Assembly (NCBI RefSeq): GCF_035222375.1
Contig: NW_026946364.1
Span: 992,001 to 1,056,000 of the forward strand
Direction: 5' to 3'
DNA from: Podospora pseudocomata
Lineage: Eukaryota; Ascomycota; Sordariomycetes; Sordariales; Podosporaceae
DNA: 64,000 bases
Shown: positions 47,457 through 60,110 of the stretch, piece by piece
How positions within the stretch are numbered: position 1 is the stretch's first letter
How the letters are laid out: every line of letters starts with the position of its first letter
The notes under the pieces: model-generated
Databases searched by the model: none
The model's input: the letters and a program-made list of their open reading frames with translations, nothing else
Told to the model about the DNA's origin: nothing
Translations under genes and position numbers: made by a program

Positions 47457-50400
47457 TTTTTGTGGGTTGGTTATTTTTTCTTGTTGTGATTGTGTGGTTT
47501 TGGGATTGGTGGTGGGGATCGTTCAGGGTGTTTGGTTCATAGATTCGGGGGGATGGATGAACCAGATGGGGCTGAAATGTGCGATTCAAGAGTTTGGTGT
47601 TTGGCGTTGCGGTCCGGCAGGAGCCTGGGCGATGTCACTTGTTCGTACAGCGTTGGGTCTCTAATTGGTTTGACTGGGTGCCGGAGCAGAGTTGTGACGT
47701 GAGAGCTGCGAAAATACTTGGCCGAAGCTCGGTCCGGAAACAGACGGGGTTCCCATGATCGTCCCGTCTGTCTGGAACTGAGTTTGGATACTTGATCCCA
47801 GCCTCTGACAGAGCAATTGTTACAGTTCTCTGGCAGAACCATGGGCATCCCGTTCAACTATTTTGTTTGTCTGACGAAAGAGCCTCCGGCGACAATTGAC
47901 TCTCTTCGGGCTGCAGGTTGTCCATGTCGGGCTTGGTCGGTTATGAATTATGGATTCCTCGGCATTCCACTCCACAACCACCGAGATCGTGCGGCCCAAA
48001 TGTTAGGCTAGCGGTATTCGAATCCCTTGAGAGGAATTATGGCCCGGCCTTCCGCGTCGCAGGCTCGGATTGGATCGTACTTGGTCAGCGGCAATGTGTG
48101 GGGTGTGAAACCGGTCGGGGTAGGACGTAGCCCATCACCGACTATCGCCTTTGGCATTCATTTTCATGATTGCGAATGGCGGTGTCTGAGGGCTTCTTGA
48201 TGCGGCGCACAGCACTTGGACGGCACTGAACGGCTGTGTGCCGTGACGGCAATGACCGGTAACGGCTCCGGATGGAGGGGCGCGGTGTCCGTGATGGGTT
48301 TGATAAGGTGATGGGGCGGGGGGCCGACGCGTGCTGCGACGGTCAAGATGACGGGGATTCTGGGCCGGCTGGGTCTGGTGACATCTGTCGTGGCTGTTCG
48401 AGACTTGTTCTCCAATGGCTAGATCTTCAACGGACTGGGTTTCGGTATTCGGATGGGGAGGGCAGGGCTGATGGTGTTCTTCCATGACTGCGTGTGGGTT
48501 TCGTAGTCGAGAGATTTTCCATTGGGATCTGCAGCACTGATGGGCCTCCGAGATGGGCTTGTGTGAGAGTGTCAGTATGATTCCGGAGATTGTTGATGGG
48601 TGGCGGTCGGGCGCGGACAGGGCTGTGAGAGCATTGGGGTGGGCCGATGGCGGCTACTCTGGCTCAGGAATGGGCCGATGAACAAGTACCTCCTCGGCTG
48701 GGCTCGGGATCTGGAAGAGCCATCTCGGTCAGGTTCGTGATTCGGGTGCCGACCCGATTCGCTCTCAAGCCCACGATGGCGCGGCTGGGACCGGCCAGGG
48801 CCAGAATTGCCGCAGTCGCCGGCCAGGGTTACTGGGCGCATTTGCTTTGATGTCGCTTGCCCAGGGCCACTTGGCTTTTGGACGGCTCACTCCATCGGTT
48901 TGAGGACATGGTTGGCTTAAGCTGTGTAACATTTGCTCGGGTTTCGAACCTTCCATGGTTTCCTCCTCCTTGGGCAATCTCTAGGCCTCTTGTCGGGGCC
49001 AACTGGGTTCCGGCCCGTCTTGGCTGGGTCTTTGTTCTTGGTCCATTACATGTGGCCTTTCAGCATTTCCAGATTAAACTGGCATGATCCATATACTGAC
49101 GGGCTTCGGTTTTACCGATATGCGGCGGCCAGCGACAGCAGACACTCCGGAATGTCGTACAGGCCAGCCGACATTGCTCTTCATAAGCCATTGGACAATT
49201 GACCAGCACCAAGCGTGGCTGCTGAGCAGCGTGTGCACGAGACGACAGGCGGCGGTTTCGCCGGGCTTAAGCGGCTTGAGGAGCTATCGAGGCTGCTCGG
49301 GATCGGGCAACAGGAGTGCCGCTGATGACGCCAGCAAAGGTGATAGAAGAGTCGACGAGCTGGCGTGACGCTGCATTCAGCTTGACGCCGGCCGGAAACA
49401 AAACATTGGCGGCAGCGAGTTGGCATTTTAGGAGCTGACTTGCAAGGTTGCATGCGGCCGGGCTGCTTCTTGGGGGACCGCAGGCGGGTGGTGTCGCCAT
49501 CATCGGATCTTTGATGCTGACAAGGTCATTAAATGGGCAGCTACACGCAGGTCGGGGTTTGACAGGGGTGGTCCAGAATGAAAATGGCAGGGTCATTGAT
49601 GGGTGATTAAATGTTGAGGTTGAGACATTTGGAGGGAGACCGGTTGGGGCAGGTTTGAGGTGGCCGATGAGTCGATTCGGGTGACAAATCGAGACATTGC
49701 TGAGATTCCATTTCTTTGGGTATGACCTTTGATATTAGCAGAAATTGCGGAAATTTTGCTTTGACATGTGTGGTACATGGGCTGGTATGCAGCACTTGCG
49801 CTGATAAAATTTGGCAGCGTGTGCAAGTGGTGAAACATTTGGCGGTGGTGGTACCATACAGGTATTAAGCAATGACGCACTCTGCGTGCTTGAGATTTCG
49901 GGACGATATGACGCTCGAGAACCGATAACGAATAAATGGATGGTTGACTTAACATGATTAAGGTTCATCACCAGCCAGTCGCTGAACCGTTCCATCGATT
50001 CTTGTCGTCAGGTTTCCATTCCGCAGCACTTGGACAGCGGGTTCCGCCAGAATGGAACGTGGGGCGTGCTGAGGGGATGACAGCCCGTGTACGGACTGGA
50101 TGTTTCCGGCTACTTTGGCGATGCCGTGTGACACCCATGGCTCAGGAGCAAGGGTGGACCCCGAGGTTGGGGTCAGGATCGGAAGGGCCATGATTAGAGC
50201 GAGGGTTTGGATGTTGATGGGGACGGCGGTTTGATGCGTCTCAGGGTCAGCTGCCGGGTCGCTTACGTCGAGGGTGGATGTATTAACCACTTGGAGGCCG
50301 ACCCATCGGTGCGTCTGCCAGGCCTCTTGGTGGTGAGGACGTTTTGGTTTCATCCTTCATTCCCTATTATGGGCAGATCCGGCTCTTCGATGATGTCATC

Positions 50401-52959
50401 GAGTCATCGGATGTCCTCCTGTTGATCAGATAAATCGGTGTTCTCCTTTGTTGCTCTTCGGTGCTCAGGGTATAAGGAACGCCGTGTGCCCTGATCTATG
50501 TTTCCATTTCTCTTTTTGGACAGGACGGGTGCTCTGCTTGAGACCAGGGTTCATCGGGGAGGGGCAGCCATCCATGGACAGGACTCGCTGCAATCATTGT
50601 CGCTGCTCGATGACAAACAGATTTTGACGTCTTTGGTTTCGGCGATTTCCACTTAGGGACAAGAGTTGGCGGGACAACATTAGAAAGTCGAGGGGCACGG
50701 AGGCAAGATTGGAACAACGTGTGAGGGCAGGGGGTTTGTTTTCCGATATCGGTTTCTTCCTGTCTTGGGCCCTGGAGCCGGCTCGAGTCTGTTTCAGGGG
50801 TATCTTGCTTCACGTTCAGGCAGGCAAGGGCGATGGTGGCATGGTCGACCCCAGCTCAACCCCTACGCGACTCATTGAATGGAAGGCGGTCCATACTGCC
50901 AGGCGCGCAGCTGGGGCGTGGCTCGGGGTTCATCGCGACCAGAGCTGAAGCGTTTGTCAGGATGTGTGACATTGCCGGAATCGGGCTATTCAAGAGCTGG
51001 GTCAAGCTGGAGACATGAACTGATGGCAGGGGACAGGGATTGTTTGTCTTTGCTTTGGCTGGGGTGTGATGTCGGATGGGCTCAGTAGATGGGTGGCCAT
51101 CTCGATTGACTGGCAGTGGCTGCGTAACCATTGGTGTTTCCTTCACTTCAAGCGTATAGGAACCTTCGTAATCATCGGGGCTCTTGGCAGTCTGACCCGT
51201 GCGTGTGATTAAGTGATAGGATGATTGCGTCGTTCAGAACGGCTTGTCGACTGGGCGGGGTTCTCTGCATTCATTGCTCGGCGGCCTCCAGCTTGGGGTC
51301 ATGGACTCTGAGGGCGTGGGCAGGGCCACTTGACGAGGTCTCCGGTGACTGCATGGTTCAGGGGTGAGCTTGGCGGTGGCTGATGCGACGAGGCACGAGG
51401 ATGGCCTGCGTCATCACAGCAAGGGGCGCAGGGCGCCACTTACTTGCTGTCATGGCTGTCCTTATATCGGCATTTGGGTCAGGAAGGCTGAGGAGGAAAG
51501 GCGGCAATTGAGGGAAGAAGGAAAGGTCCGTGGCATAGATGCGGCGGATGTTCTCGCTCTGCCGGGCCGGCAAGTTCTCGGCTGACCTTGAGAGAGCCAG
51601 CGACGCCTCTCATAAGACCCCAGTACTCTCTCGGCGACATTGTTCTCCTCCGGGGATCGCGTAGTGAAGGGGAGCCCCCAAGGTCTGCCTTGCAGGGGCT
51701 GCTCAGAAGAGTCTGGGTCTTATCATGTTCAAGCTCATGGAGCCGATTTGCTGAGAGTCAGACCCATCGAGGTCTTTGTGGGCGACATGGCCTTCCTTCG
51801 TATGCCTCTTCGGTTCAAAGGGGTCAAGGGCGACTGAGATTGGCGACTGCTTCAAGATGAAGTATTGGTTTCAGGTTCTCCAGGGAGGTTGACCATCCAA
51901 GGTGATAGGAGACGGACCTTGGGGAGGGCAAGGTGCCCGTCTTACTTGATGCTCTTGATGCTCAGGCAGTGGCAGTGAGGGTGCTGCGGTCGATTCGTGA
52001 TTGGACTTTCGGCTAACTTGGCCTCAGAACAACCCCAGCGGTGCTCAGGCTGAAGGGATGATGATGGAGCGATGTGTTCCATCCGGGTCGGCCCTCAGTA
52101 TGTTCGATTGAGATGATGCTCGACCCTGGCGGGTGTCAGTAGGAGTGATGTCTCCGAGATTAGATGTGGGCCTTGCCCATCTGCCGACTTCGACTGGCAG
52201 GCAGGCCACTTGTTGCGAGTTTGGGCTCAGCGTGGAGTGTTCCGAACCCAGGGCCGGTCGAGGCCTTCGAGTCGAGGTGGAGGGTTCAGCTACGATTCCA
52301 GTCCTCGAGGAACGGCGGCCAGGTTCAGGGCGACTGTTGTTTGGGATTCAGGTTTCGCTGACAGAAGCCTGACTCCTCGGCTGCTGACGTGGCAGGCAGC
52401 TCAGGCCATTCGGGGGCCGGCGGTTCACTTGCCTGGACGGAAGTCCGGGCACCGACCGTCTCTTCATGAACTTCCGTCGCAGGACAGACGGGGCTGACCT
52501 CCTTGGTGGCTTCTCTGGGTGCCGGGCAGGTGCTGGTGTGTGCTCTCAGGGGCGGTGCCGCTGTGGGCCATGGTGTTTGGGTGCCTCTTTCTTGGTTCGC
52601 AGTGCTGCGGGCAGGAAGGGGATGATGAAGGGTCTGTCGGCTCGATAGGCATTTCCATCATCTTTCCAATGGCTGACTCAGGGGCCCGGCGACGGACTGA
52701 AGATCAGGCGATTAACAGGGCTATCAGAGGCTGCAAGCCTCCTGGTGACAAGACTGCCTTGGTCTTGGCGGTCTCTTGGCCAAATGCAAGAACCAGGGGT
52801 GTGGGTTGGCATGGCTGGGTGCGGTGCCATTTGCCGCAGATATTTTGCGGCTTGCGCGGCTGGTAATGGTTTCGCAGAAACATAAGATGGGCGGATATTA
52901 GTCTACGTCATCATCACGCAGACCAAGGACAGCAAGACCAAGCAGGTCGGCAAAACCAA

Positions 52960-53375
52960 GCATCGCAAGTCGTCTAGTGGCACGATCAAGTTCGATAGGG
53001 ACGTTCAAGATTCAGTGCACTCCAGACGCTCAGATTCAGGTAGAGCCAAGGCACCACACCTTCGGTAGCGACGACCCGCTTAACGAAGACTCTGCTTTGT
53101 GGATGAGACCAACTCTGGTCAGGAGAAGCAGCTGTCGGTTGGTTCTGGGTCTGTCTGGATCAGGGCTCATTCGTTCCGACTGAGGAGAAGGGTCACCAGG
53201 CAGCCCCAAGTCTACGTCGGGGATCAGGAAGAGTTTTCTGAGCAAAAAGGACCTGAAGGTGCCGGGCTCTTCGGGGTCATGACTAGATGGCTGATCGCAG
53301 TGTTCGTCGCAAGTTTTTCATGGGAAGGAGTAAGAAGGACAAGGGCAAGGGGCAAGGGGTAATTGATTAGGGTTT
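52960..53375 (+). other. Possible 3' end of a plus-strand gene
   Basis: Overlapping short plus frames have coding-like content: GTFKIQCTPDAQIQVEPRHH followed by GSDDPLNEDSALWM, then another frame with DETNSGQEKQLSVGSGSVW, and a basic ending RRKFFMGRSKKDKGKGQG before a stop near 53370. They would form one product only if several small length changes are present. No family is recognised. Confidence 0.25.
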
Positions 53376-54259
53376 TTTGGGTGGAAATGGCATTCATATA
53401 TAGGTCTGAGGGCGAAGGAGGAGGGTTGGGGTTAATAACTAACTGTTAGTCCTGGATTGGGGTTTTATTTTTTGTTTCTACTGTTTATTGTTTGTGTCAT
53501 AGTCATGGCATTGTTGCTATTAATTGCGTGATTGATTGATGGTGGTAGTGGTGGTTTTATGATACCTGTTTTTTGTTACTGGTAGTTTTATCAGTGCTGT
53601 TGAAATAGAAAAGTACTTTTATGAATATTGGAGGATATGTGATATTAAATCGATGGGGAGACCTGCCTTTTTTTTTTGTGATGTTCTGGAAGAATGTCTT
53701 GTAGCGAGGTAGCTCCTTTTTGCGCTGCCGGCCGAAATTATTAGGGTGAACCCGACTAAGATTTTGACAGGTGTTGAATTGGCCAATTCCGTTTCTTGGA
53801 GTGGGTGGGGTCTGTGCGTCAGTGGCTCAGGCCGTCACGGAAGCTGGGGTGCGCGCGCCAGACATTCGTGGGGAACAATACAACTCGACAATTTGCTCTT
53901 GTTCACTTTTTTTTGTTTTTCTTTCGTCAATTTAGCGAACAACAACCTGTTTCGAAGATTGAAGTGACGAGTAGAACAAACAAACAAACAAACCAGCGAT
54001 GTCTTGACACGACGACGTGGGAACAAGATACCACTACGTACAAAACTGTCCGGCAGGCAGTAACGCGAAAAGCAACGACCTGATCAAGAGCGAGCGAGAC
54101 AGAAGTCGGTATTAGTCGACGGCTATAACCACCACCACCACCCCGACGACGACGATTCTGGTTTTCTTTTTTTTAAAAATAATAAAGAAGAAAACTCCGG
54201 AGCCCCATAAATTTACATCCATCACGATACTAAAGAAGAAGGGGAATCCACCGCCCATC

Positions 54260-56590
54260 ATGGACCAAGCAGACATCCCCTGCGCTCCTCTCCCGCCTTA
54301 CTCATGCCTCGGACGAGGACGCCGCCCGCAAATGGCCGTCTTCAAGCTCCAATCCAGCATCAACGACCCGGCCTTTGCCGACGTGTTTATATCCTCTGGT
54401 GGTCGGGTCATCCTCCGCCGACCGATCATGACAACGGGGGGGCAACACCCTCGCTTACTCCCTCCAGGCTCTCTCCCGCCTGTTGGAGGCAGACATGGGC
54501 TGGGATATATTCGAGGGTGCCGGGGCGGGGGAGCTGGTGGAGAGGGCTGTGGAGTTGGTGGTGACGAACCCGTTGGTGAATATCCTGCGAGGGGCGATGA
54601 GTATACTGGTGGGGAGTGGTGGGGCATCAACCTGGACAGGGGGCAAAAGGGGTTGTGCCGGGGACGTTTGTTTGGGTTCCGGGCGTTGAAGCCGGCCGTG
54701 GCGGTTTATCCACAGTTCTTCGAGCTGGTGATTCAGCAGTTGCAGAGTGCGGATCACGCGCTTTGTGCGAATGCTTTGGGGTTGATTAATGCGCTTGTTA
54801 GGGATGCGGTGGTTAATGATGTTGCTAGTGGGACGGTGGCTGCCGGGGGGCAAAAGGGGAACGGCGGCGGGAGGAGGGGGAGGGGGGAGGATTGGAGTAA
54901 GTTTATCAAGAGGTTGCAGGATTTGGGGCCGACAAGGCGGTGTATAATTTGTTGCAGAGCTCGAGTTTGCAAGACGGCGCACCCGCTGTTGGAGTTTCAG
55001 GGGCTGACAAAGGTTTTGCTGAGGAAGTGGAGGAGGTGAGGGTTGATCTTGAGAGGCCGGAGCACAGGCGGGCGTTGAAGGGGTTGCATTTGGCGAGTGC
55101 GCCGGATCGGAGGCATGTTAATGGGGTTGGGGGGGTGTGGTGGTGCCGATTCCGCCGCAGCAGGGGAGGGACAGCTGGGCAGTCGGGGACGGTGACTACC
55201 ACTACCACTACGAGAAAGACGAGCAGGAAGCACAACCCGGAGAAGTGGGAGAGGTTGGGGTTTGAGACGGAGAGCCCGGCGGCCGAGTTCGAGACGGCGG
55301 GGGTTTTGGGCAATGGATTTGACGGATTGCGTGAGGAAGAACGAGGATGGGTTTCAAAGTTGTTGCTGGAGCAGTCGACGCACCCGCTGAATGAACGGTG
55401 TCCGGTTGCGAGGGCGAGTTTGGCCGTGACGATGATCTTGTATGATCACTTTGAGGTGGACAAAGTCTGACTTGGGAGGGATATCCCGGGGGTTATCATG
55501 GCTCTGAATGATGGGGAAGAACAACGACAGGCTGTTCGAAGCCGCTGCTGCTTCAGTGGTCGAGGCTTCACATGAAGGGCTGCATGCTTTCTTTCGTGGT
55601 ATGTGGGGCTACGGGGGCGCAGAGGGAGGACTTTGACAAGGTGGCCGAGCTAGTGAGATTCTCATTGAGCAAGTTGTCGGCCAGGCTACAGAAACAAGGA
55701 CGTGCTGGAGGTGGAGGATGACTTGCAAGAGTACGATGCTGGTCGGTTGAGGGAGTTGCAGATGGAGCTGTTGGAGCTATCGTTTGAAGACCAATGGGGC
55801 ACGCATCTCTTCCAGGTCCGCGAGGCAGCTCAAACACGAGCGCTGTCGTTTGTCAGGAGCAGCGTATCCGGTGTCTGCTGCAGGGCTCGTGGTTTTACCA
55901 AGCCCATGTCCCGCAACAACAACGCCCACTCGAGAGAAACAGCTACCAGAAGAGAAGGTTTATCAGCCCTGGCGGTATGCCAAACTCTCTCACAACCATA
56001 CCTTCACTATGCCGGCTTTCCTGAGCGTCTTGCATACGATCCCGGCCTCGAGGCTCTGACGGAAAGATTGATTCGAGCACCATCAGCTCTGTCGTGTCGA
56101 ATGTTTCCGCTCGAATGAAACAGAGCCGGTGGCAGATCCTGATGCCGCGGATAGCCCGGCTGCCAACTCGACTGCCTCCCGTCATGGCGCGCAAGTCCAC
56201 AAACCCACGACCAGATTACGATTTACAGCTTCGTGGGAGGACATACCCGGCGGCAGCAGGCCAGGGAAGCGTCGCGAACAGCACAAGCGCCGTGGCCGCC
56301 ACCTCGAACGGGGGTCCAAAAGAACAGCCGATCCTGACGCTGTTCCCGCTGGAACCACAGTTTGGCGTCGGAGTGGACGGGACGCTCATGTTGTTGAATC
56401 AGACGCCGATCACGGCCGAGACGAACAAGCTGGCAGGGACGTTGGTGAGCGAGTACGGGTTGGAAGATTAGGCTGTTGAATGTGAGGTTGGAGCAGATGT
56501 ATGCCGGGCCGGTTCCTGGGGGCGGGGTGGTGCCTAAGTCGGGAGGGGTTGGATGAGGATTATTTTTACAGATTTGAGTCTTGGGATTGA
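54260..56590 (+). CDS. ELMO/CED-12 domain protein, frame broken by several small length changes
   Basis: It starts at ATG 54260 (MDQADIP) and ends at TGA 56588-56590 (GLDEDYFYRFESWD). Recognisable pieces in order are MAVFKLQSSINDPAFADVFI, ADMGWDIFEGAGAGELVERA, FRALKPAVAVYPQFFELVIQ, LQSADHALCANALGLINALV, LEQSTHPLNERCPVARASLA, REDFDKVAELVR, VEDDLQEYDAGRLRELQMEL, ELSFEDQWG and, in the C-terminal PH-like part, LFPLEPQFGVGVDGTLMLLN. This is the ARM-ELMO-PH order of ELMO/CED-12 proteins. In yeast the homologue Lmo1 acts with the DOCK-type exchange factor Dck1 on Rho5. Traced length changes include an extra C in 54277-54280, a missing A at 54330-54332 and an extra G in the seven Gs at 54436-54442. 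The expected length is about 760 residues. Confidence 0.74.
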
Positions 56591-57695
56591 TTGTGGGGAG
56601 GGGGAGGGAGGTGGTTTGTTGTGTTTCGTTGGTTTATATACGGGTTTTGTAACAATAACCCCTTTGTTCTAGTTTCCTAGTTTTTGTTTGATGCTGGGGA
56701 GGAGGGTGGGTATATGGATTCGGTGTGAGATGGTAAGTATTTGTTTGTCATAGAGGTGTCATAGCAGCAGGTCTTTGAATCAATGTTTGTGTTGTTTGGG
56801 GAGCTTTGTGTGAAGTTTGCACATGCTGTGTGATGGGTCTGAAAGGTGCCTCTTGTAAAAGTGAGTCAAATTTTGTCATGACACCGCACTATTCCAAGTA
56901 TATATCTAGTATTTTTTTTTTTTTTCTTCCAGGCGACCTGCAACGTTGATCCTCTCATGCACTATTCTTCTTCTTCAAGTGTCAAATTTGTCGGCCTCTA
57001 GAAATCAGATCTGACACTTGAATAGAAATGCTATCTTTCACAAGACAACCGCGTTTTCTGAAAGATTACATCTACATCTTTCTATGGACTGCTTTTGATC
57101 AATCCGACTAACACCGTTGCGTTTCATGGTTCCAAAACATACTCACGCCATCCCTCTCTCCTTACCAGCAGGCTTGGTGATTGCTGGATTCTTTTTCTTC
57201 CAAGTGTAGCACCCCAGGCTCAAAAAAACACACCAGATTACACCTTAGACCTACCCGGGTGTATAATTTACCAAGGAGGACACAATCAGGGGACCTGGAG
57301 AAACTGGGGGTTGTGGGCGAGACATATGGTGATGTTGTTGTTGAGTTCTGGTCAGAGGATTTCATTGGGGCTGTTGAGGACACGCGATGTTAAAATTAAC
57401 GAGGACGAGCAGCTCACTCATGGAACCACCACAGTTACCAGTATTAGTAGGTAGGTGTTACTTCAGTCAGGAGGCAGATTGCCAATCCTCACCGTGGCGA
57501 TATGGGGTTTTTCTCCCAACGGGCAGAGATTTCGACTTTCCGATGTACTCATTGAGCCAGTCAGCGCCCAGCCTGAAGTTCTCTACAGTCCGTGGCGGCA
57601 AGATGGTGGCCGGTGCCGCTAGCGTCGTACAGTCAACAAACGTTAAAACACCCGATTCCCAGCATTATAAACACCACCACCCTCCGCCATCATCA
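56591..57695. other. Convergent intergenic region
   Basis: The 3' flanks of the ELMO gene and the hydrolase gene. It has T-rich and G-rich stretches, including a T run at 56912-56925. No gene is seen. Confidence 0.5.
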
Positions 57696-58938
57696 TCATT
57701 CCACCCCAAACTTTATAAACGACCCCAGCACCTCCTCCGCCCAAGTCATAGGAAAATCATGCCCCCCCTTCACCACCTCCCAAACCACATTCCCCCTTCC
57801 AACAACGGCTTCAAATCCTCCTCATACTCCCCGGATTGACCAGCTCGTCCTCCTCTCCCAGTATGATCGCCGTCGTCTTCCCCTCATCCCCCCCCCTCAA
57901 AGCCAATCTCTTATAAGCCCCCTCCTGCCCCATCAACGGCCCATCCTTCAAACAACCCATAAAAGCATCCACAAACCCCTCGTGAACCACCAACTGCTGC
58001 TGCACCTGCCTCAACACCCTCCTCTCCAACCCCGTCCTCGGCTCCCCATCAGCCCCAACATCATCCGCCGTCTCCGCCTCCACCAGCCTCGACGCAGGAT
58101 CCTGCCGCTCCTGCAACCTGGCCGTCACCTTCCCCGTTTCGTGCTCGACCGAATCGGCCTCCTGTAACCTCCTCCTCGTAGCCAAATGCAGCAACCCCCT
58201 CGGCACAACGCCACTAGTGAAAACCTTTCTCGTCAACGTCCCAAACGATGCGGGCGAATCATCCCCGCCGGGGGCAAGCAGCACCAGATCCCTCACCAAA
58301 TCAGGGAACGAAACCGCAAAGTGGGTGGCGATGCCCCCGCCGAGGGAGTACCCCACCAGCTTGAAGGCGTTTCGCTTCCGGTCAGGATATGGGAGAAGAG
58401 GCCAGGGCGATGAGGATTTGGGAGATGTACAGCCTAGCGTCGTGGGGAGAGGTCGGCCGGGTTGTCGGAGAAGCCCCTGCCGAAGAGGTCAAGAGCATTA
58501 CCCGGCATGGGTGGGAGGGGTGGTTGGAGGGGAGAGGGCGAGTTTCGAGAAGGGTTGTGCAGGGGTTGAATGCCGTGGATGAAGAGAACTTTGGGGCCGG
58601 TGACGGGGCCGAATTCGTAGATGCGGATGGAGCCATACTGGGAAGGGGTGGAAGGGGGGTTAGTATTTTTGGTCAGGGAAGGTGGGGAGGAAGGGGAGCT
58701 TGCGGGAGTCTCGACATCACGGGCGCCGGGGAAGGTGTCGGGTTTGTATTCTAGGTTTTGAGTTCGTCTTCGGGGAGGGTTGGGAGGACGGTTTTGAGAG
58801 GGGAGCAAGGAGTTTAGGTAGGGAGGATATAAGATTTTTGTCGAGGATGACGAGAGTGATGGTGGTGATGGAGGCTGTGAGAGCTACTATGAGTGGTGTG
58901 TTGTTCCGGTCCGGTATGAGATACTGAAAGAGGCTCAT
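57696..58938 (-). CDS. Alpha/beta hydrolase fold protein with N-terminal membrane helix, frame broken by small length changes
   Basis: It starts at ATG 58938 (MSLFQYLIPDRNN), followed by a hydrophobic helix (LIVALTASITTITLVIL). After a likely GC-AG intron comes YGSIRIYEFGPVTGPKVLFI with the oxyanion HG, then in other frames DLFGRGFSDNPADL and VGYSLGGGIATHFAVSFPDL. The Ser of GYSLGG is the expected nucleophile. GEEDELVNPG carries the acid and GGHDFPMTWAEEV the His. It ends FIKFGVE with TGA at 57698-57696. The catalytic triad appears complete, so the length changes look technical. This is a general serine hydrolase (esterase, lipase or epoxide-hydrolase-like); the substrate is unknown. The expected length is about 370-400 residues. 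Confidence 0.7.
58638..58703 (-). other. Probable GC-AG intron in the hydrolase gene
   Basis: 66 bases starting GCAAGC at 58703, with a perfect TACTAAC branch site (58665-58659), a pyrimidine tract and CCCAG at the end. Removal joins VETP to YGSIRIYEF. The intron has no stop and is a multiple of three, so retention would only insert 22 residues. Confidence 0.6.
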
Positions 58939-59064
58939 ATTTGGCAAGGTGGTGTGGTGATGTATGCAATGTGAGATATTATCGTAAGATGTGAGGGGCT
59001 TATGAAAATTGAAGGGTCGCACAGCAGCAGCAACGCGGTGCCTGGCTAAGATAATGGTGGCGGC

Positions 59065-59106
59065 GTTGAGGTGGTGTCGTTGAGGTGGTGTCGTTGAGGT
59101 GGTGTT
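59065..59106. repeat. Three tandem copies of a 14-base unit
   Basis: GTTGAGGTGGTGTC is repeated three times, the last copy differing at its final base. Read directly from the sequence. Confidence 0.85.
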
Positions 59107-60067
59107 GAGGCTGTGAGTGAGGGGTGACAGGGGTTGATCAAGTCCAACTGCGCCTTGTTGCCGAATGTGCCATGTCTGCACGTGTTGTCCACAATTTGAA
59201 ACATTGTTGACCTCAAAACCAACCAACGATTATGTCTCATACTATATCTGTTTATCATGTCACAAAACTATGTTTTATTGGCCATCCTCGCCTCGTCGGC
59301 ACTGGCAGTACTGTGCAAGGCGGCGAACCACTGTCATGAACCCCTCCAACAGCTAGTTCAGATTCCTCAACTCTCAAACCCACATCTTTAGTCTCAGATC
59401 TCCCCAACATCGACAATCTCCGAAATCCCATTCCCTTTCCATCCACGCCAAAACAGGGACCTTGTCTTTCTTTTCTGATCAATTTTAGAACCCACGATGA
59501 CGCCAACCTTGGCATTACGTACCGTATCCCCCAGCCGGGAACTGAAATGTTTCCTTTCTCTTCTCCACCAGGCGCGCGCCCCCATACCCGCTTTCCCGTC
59601 CTTGGCGGCGGTATTGTTGTACGTAATTTCAGCCCCACCAAACGGTTTCTTAATCTCACTTACACCAACCCTCGACTTCCATCTCCTCTTTTGAAAATCA
59701 AAATAAAGTAAAGGTATAAGGTTTCAAAGATTTTTGTTCTGGAGTAGGATAAACGATTTCAAGTGTAATGGCCAGCCTGGCTTTGACAAAAACAGCATAC
59801 CACCGCTGTGCTCCTCTATCAATGCTCTCACCTATACCAAACCAAATCCGCCATCACTGCCCACCAAAACCTTCTAGAAGGAATGGAACAACCCTCCCCT
59901 CCATCCATCCCTCCCCAGCCATCACAGCACCTGTCTGTTTTCAGCAACATTGGTCGATGCCCAGCACCCAGCACTCCTCCTTCCCCGGCTGCACCACCAA
60001 GCTCCCAATCACATGATATTCTCCATTCTCTTCTCCCACCTAGTCCCAGCCAGTTTTCTTAGCCCTT

Positions 60068-60110
60068 TCATCCCATCTCATCCCATCCCATCCCAACCCG
60101 ACCCGACCCG
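60068..60110. repeat. Pentamer repeat tract
   Basis: Copies of TCCCA followed by ACCCG units in non-coding DNA. Simple repeat, no function seen. Confidence 0.7.

Larger units (their letters stand above)
46470..54259. other. 7.8 kb region without a secure gene, G/T-rich on the plus strand
   Basis: Much of 46.9-53.7 kb is rich in G and T on the plus strand; 47461-47520, for example, is almost all G and T. Two weak coding hints are listed separately (47204-47456 minus and 52960-53375 plus). From about 53900 the plus strand becomes A-rich with repeated AAAC units, fitting the leader of the ELMO gene. No transposon features were recognised. Confidence 0.4.

Noticed and set aside
46900-53400. A decayed transposon in the G/T-rich block
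   Set aside because: No terminal repeats, target duplications or polymerase/transposase motifs were seen, so the idea has no support.
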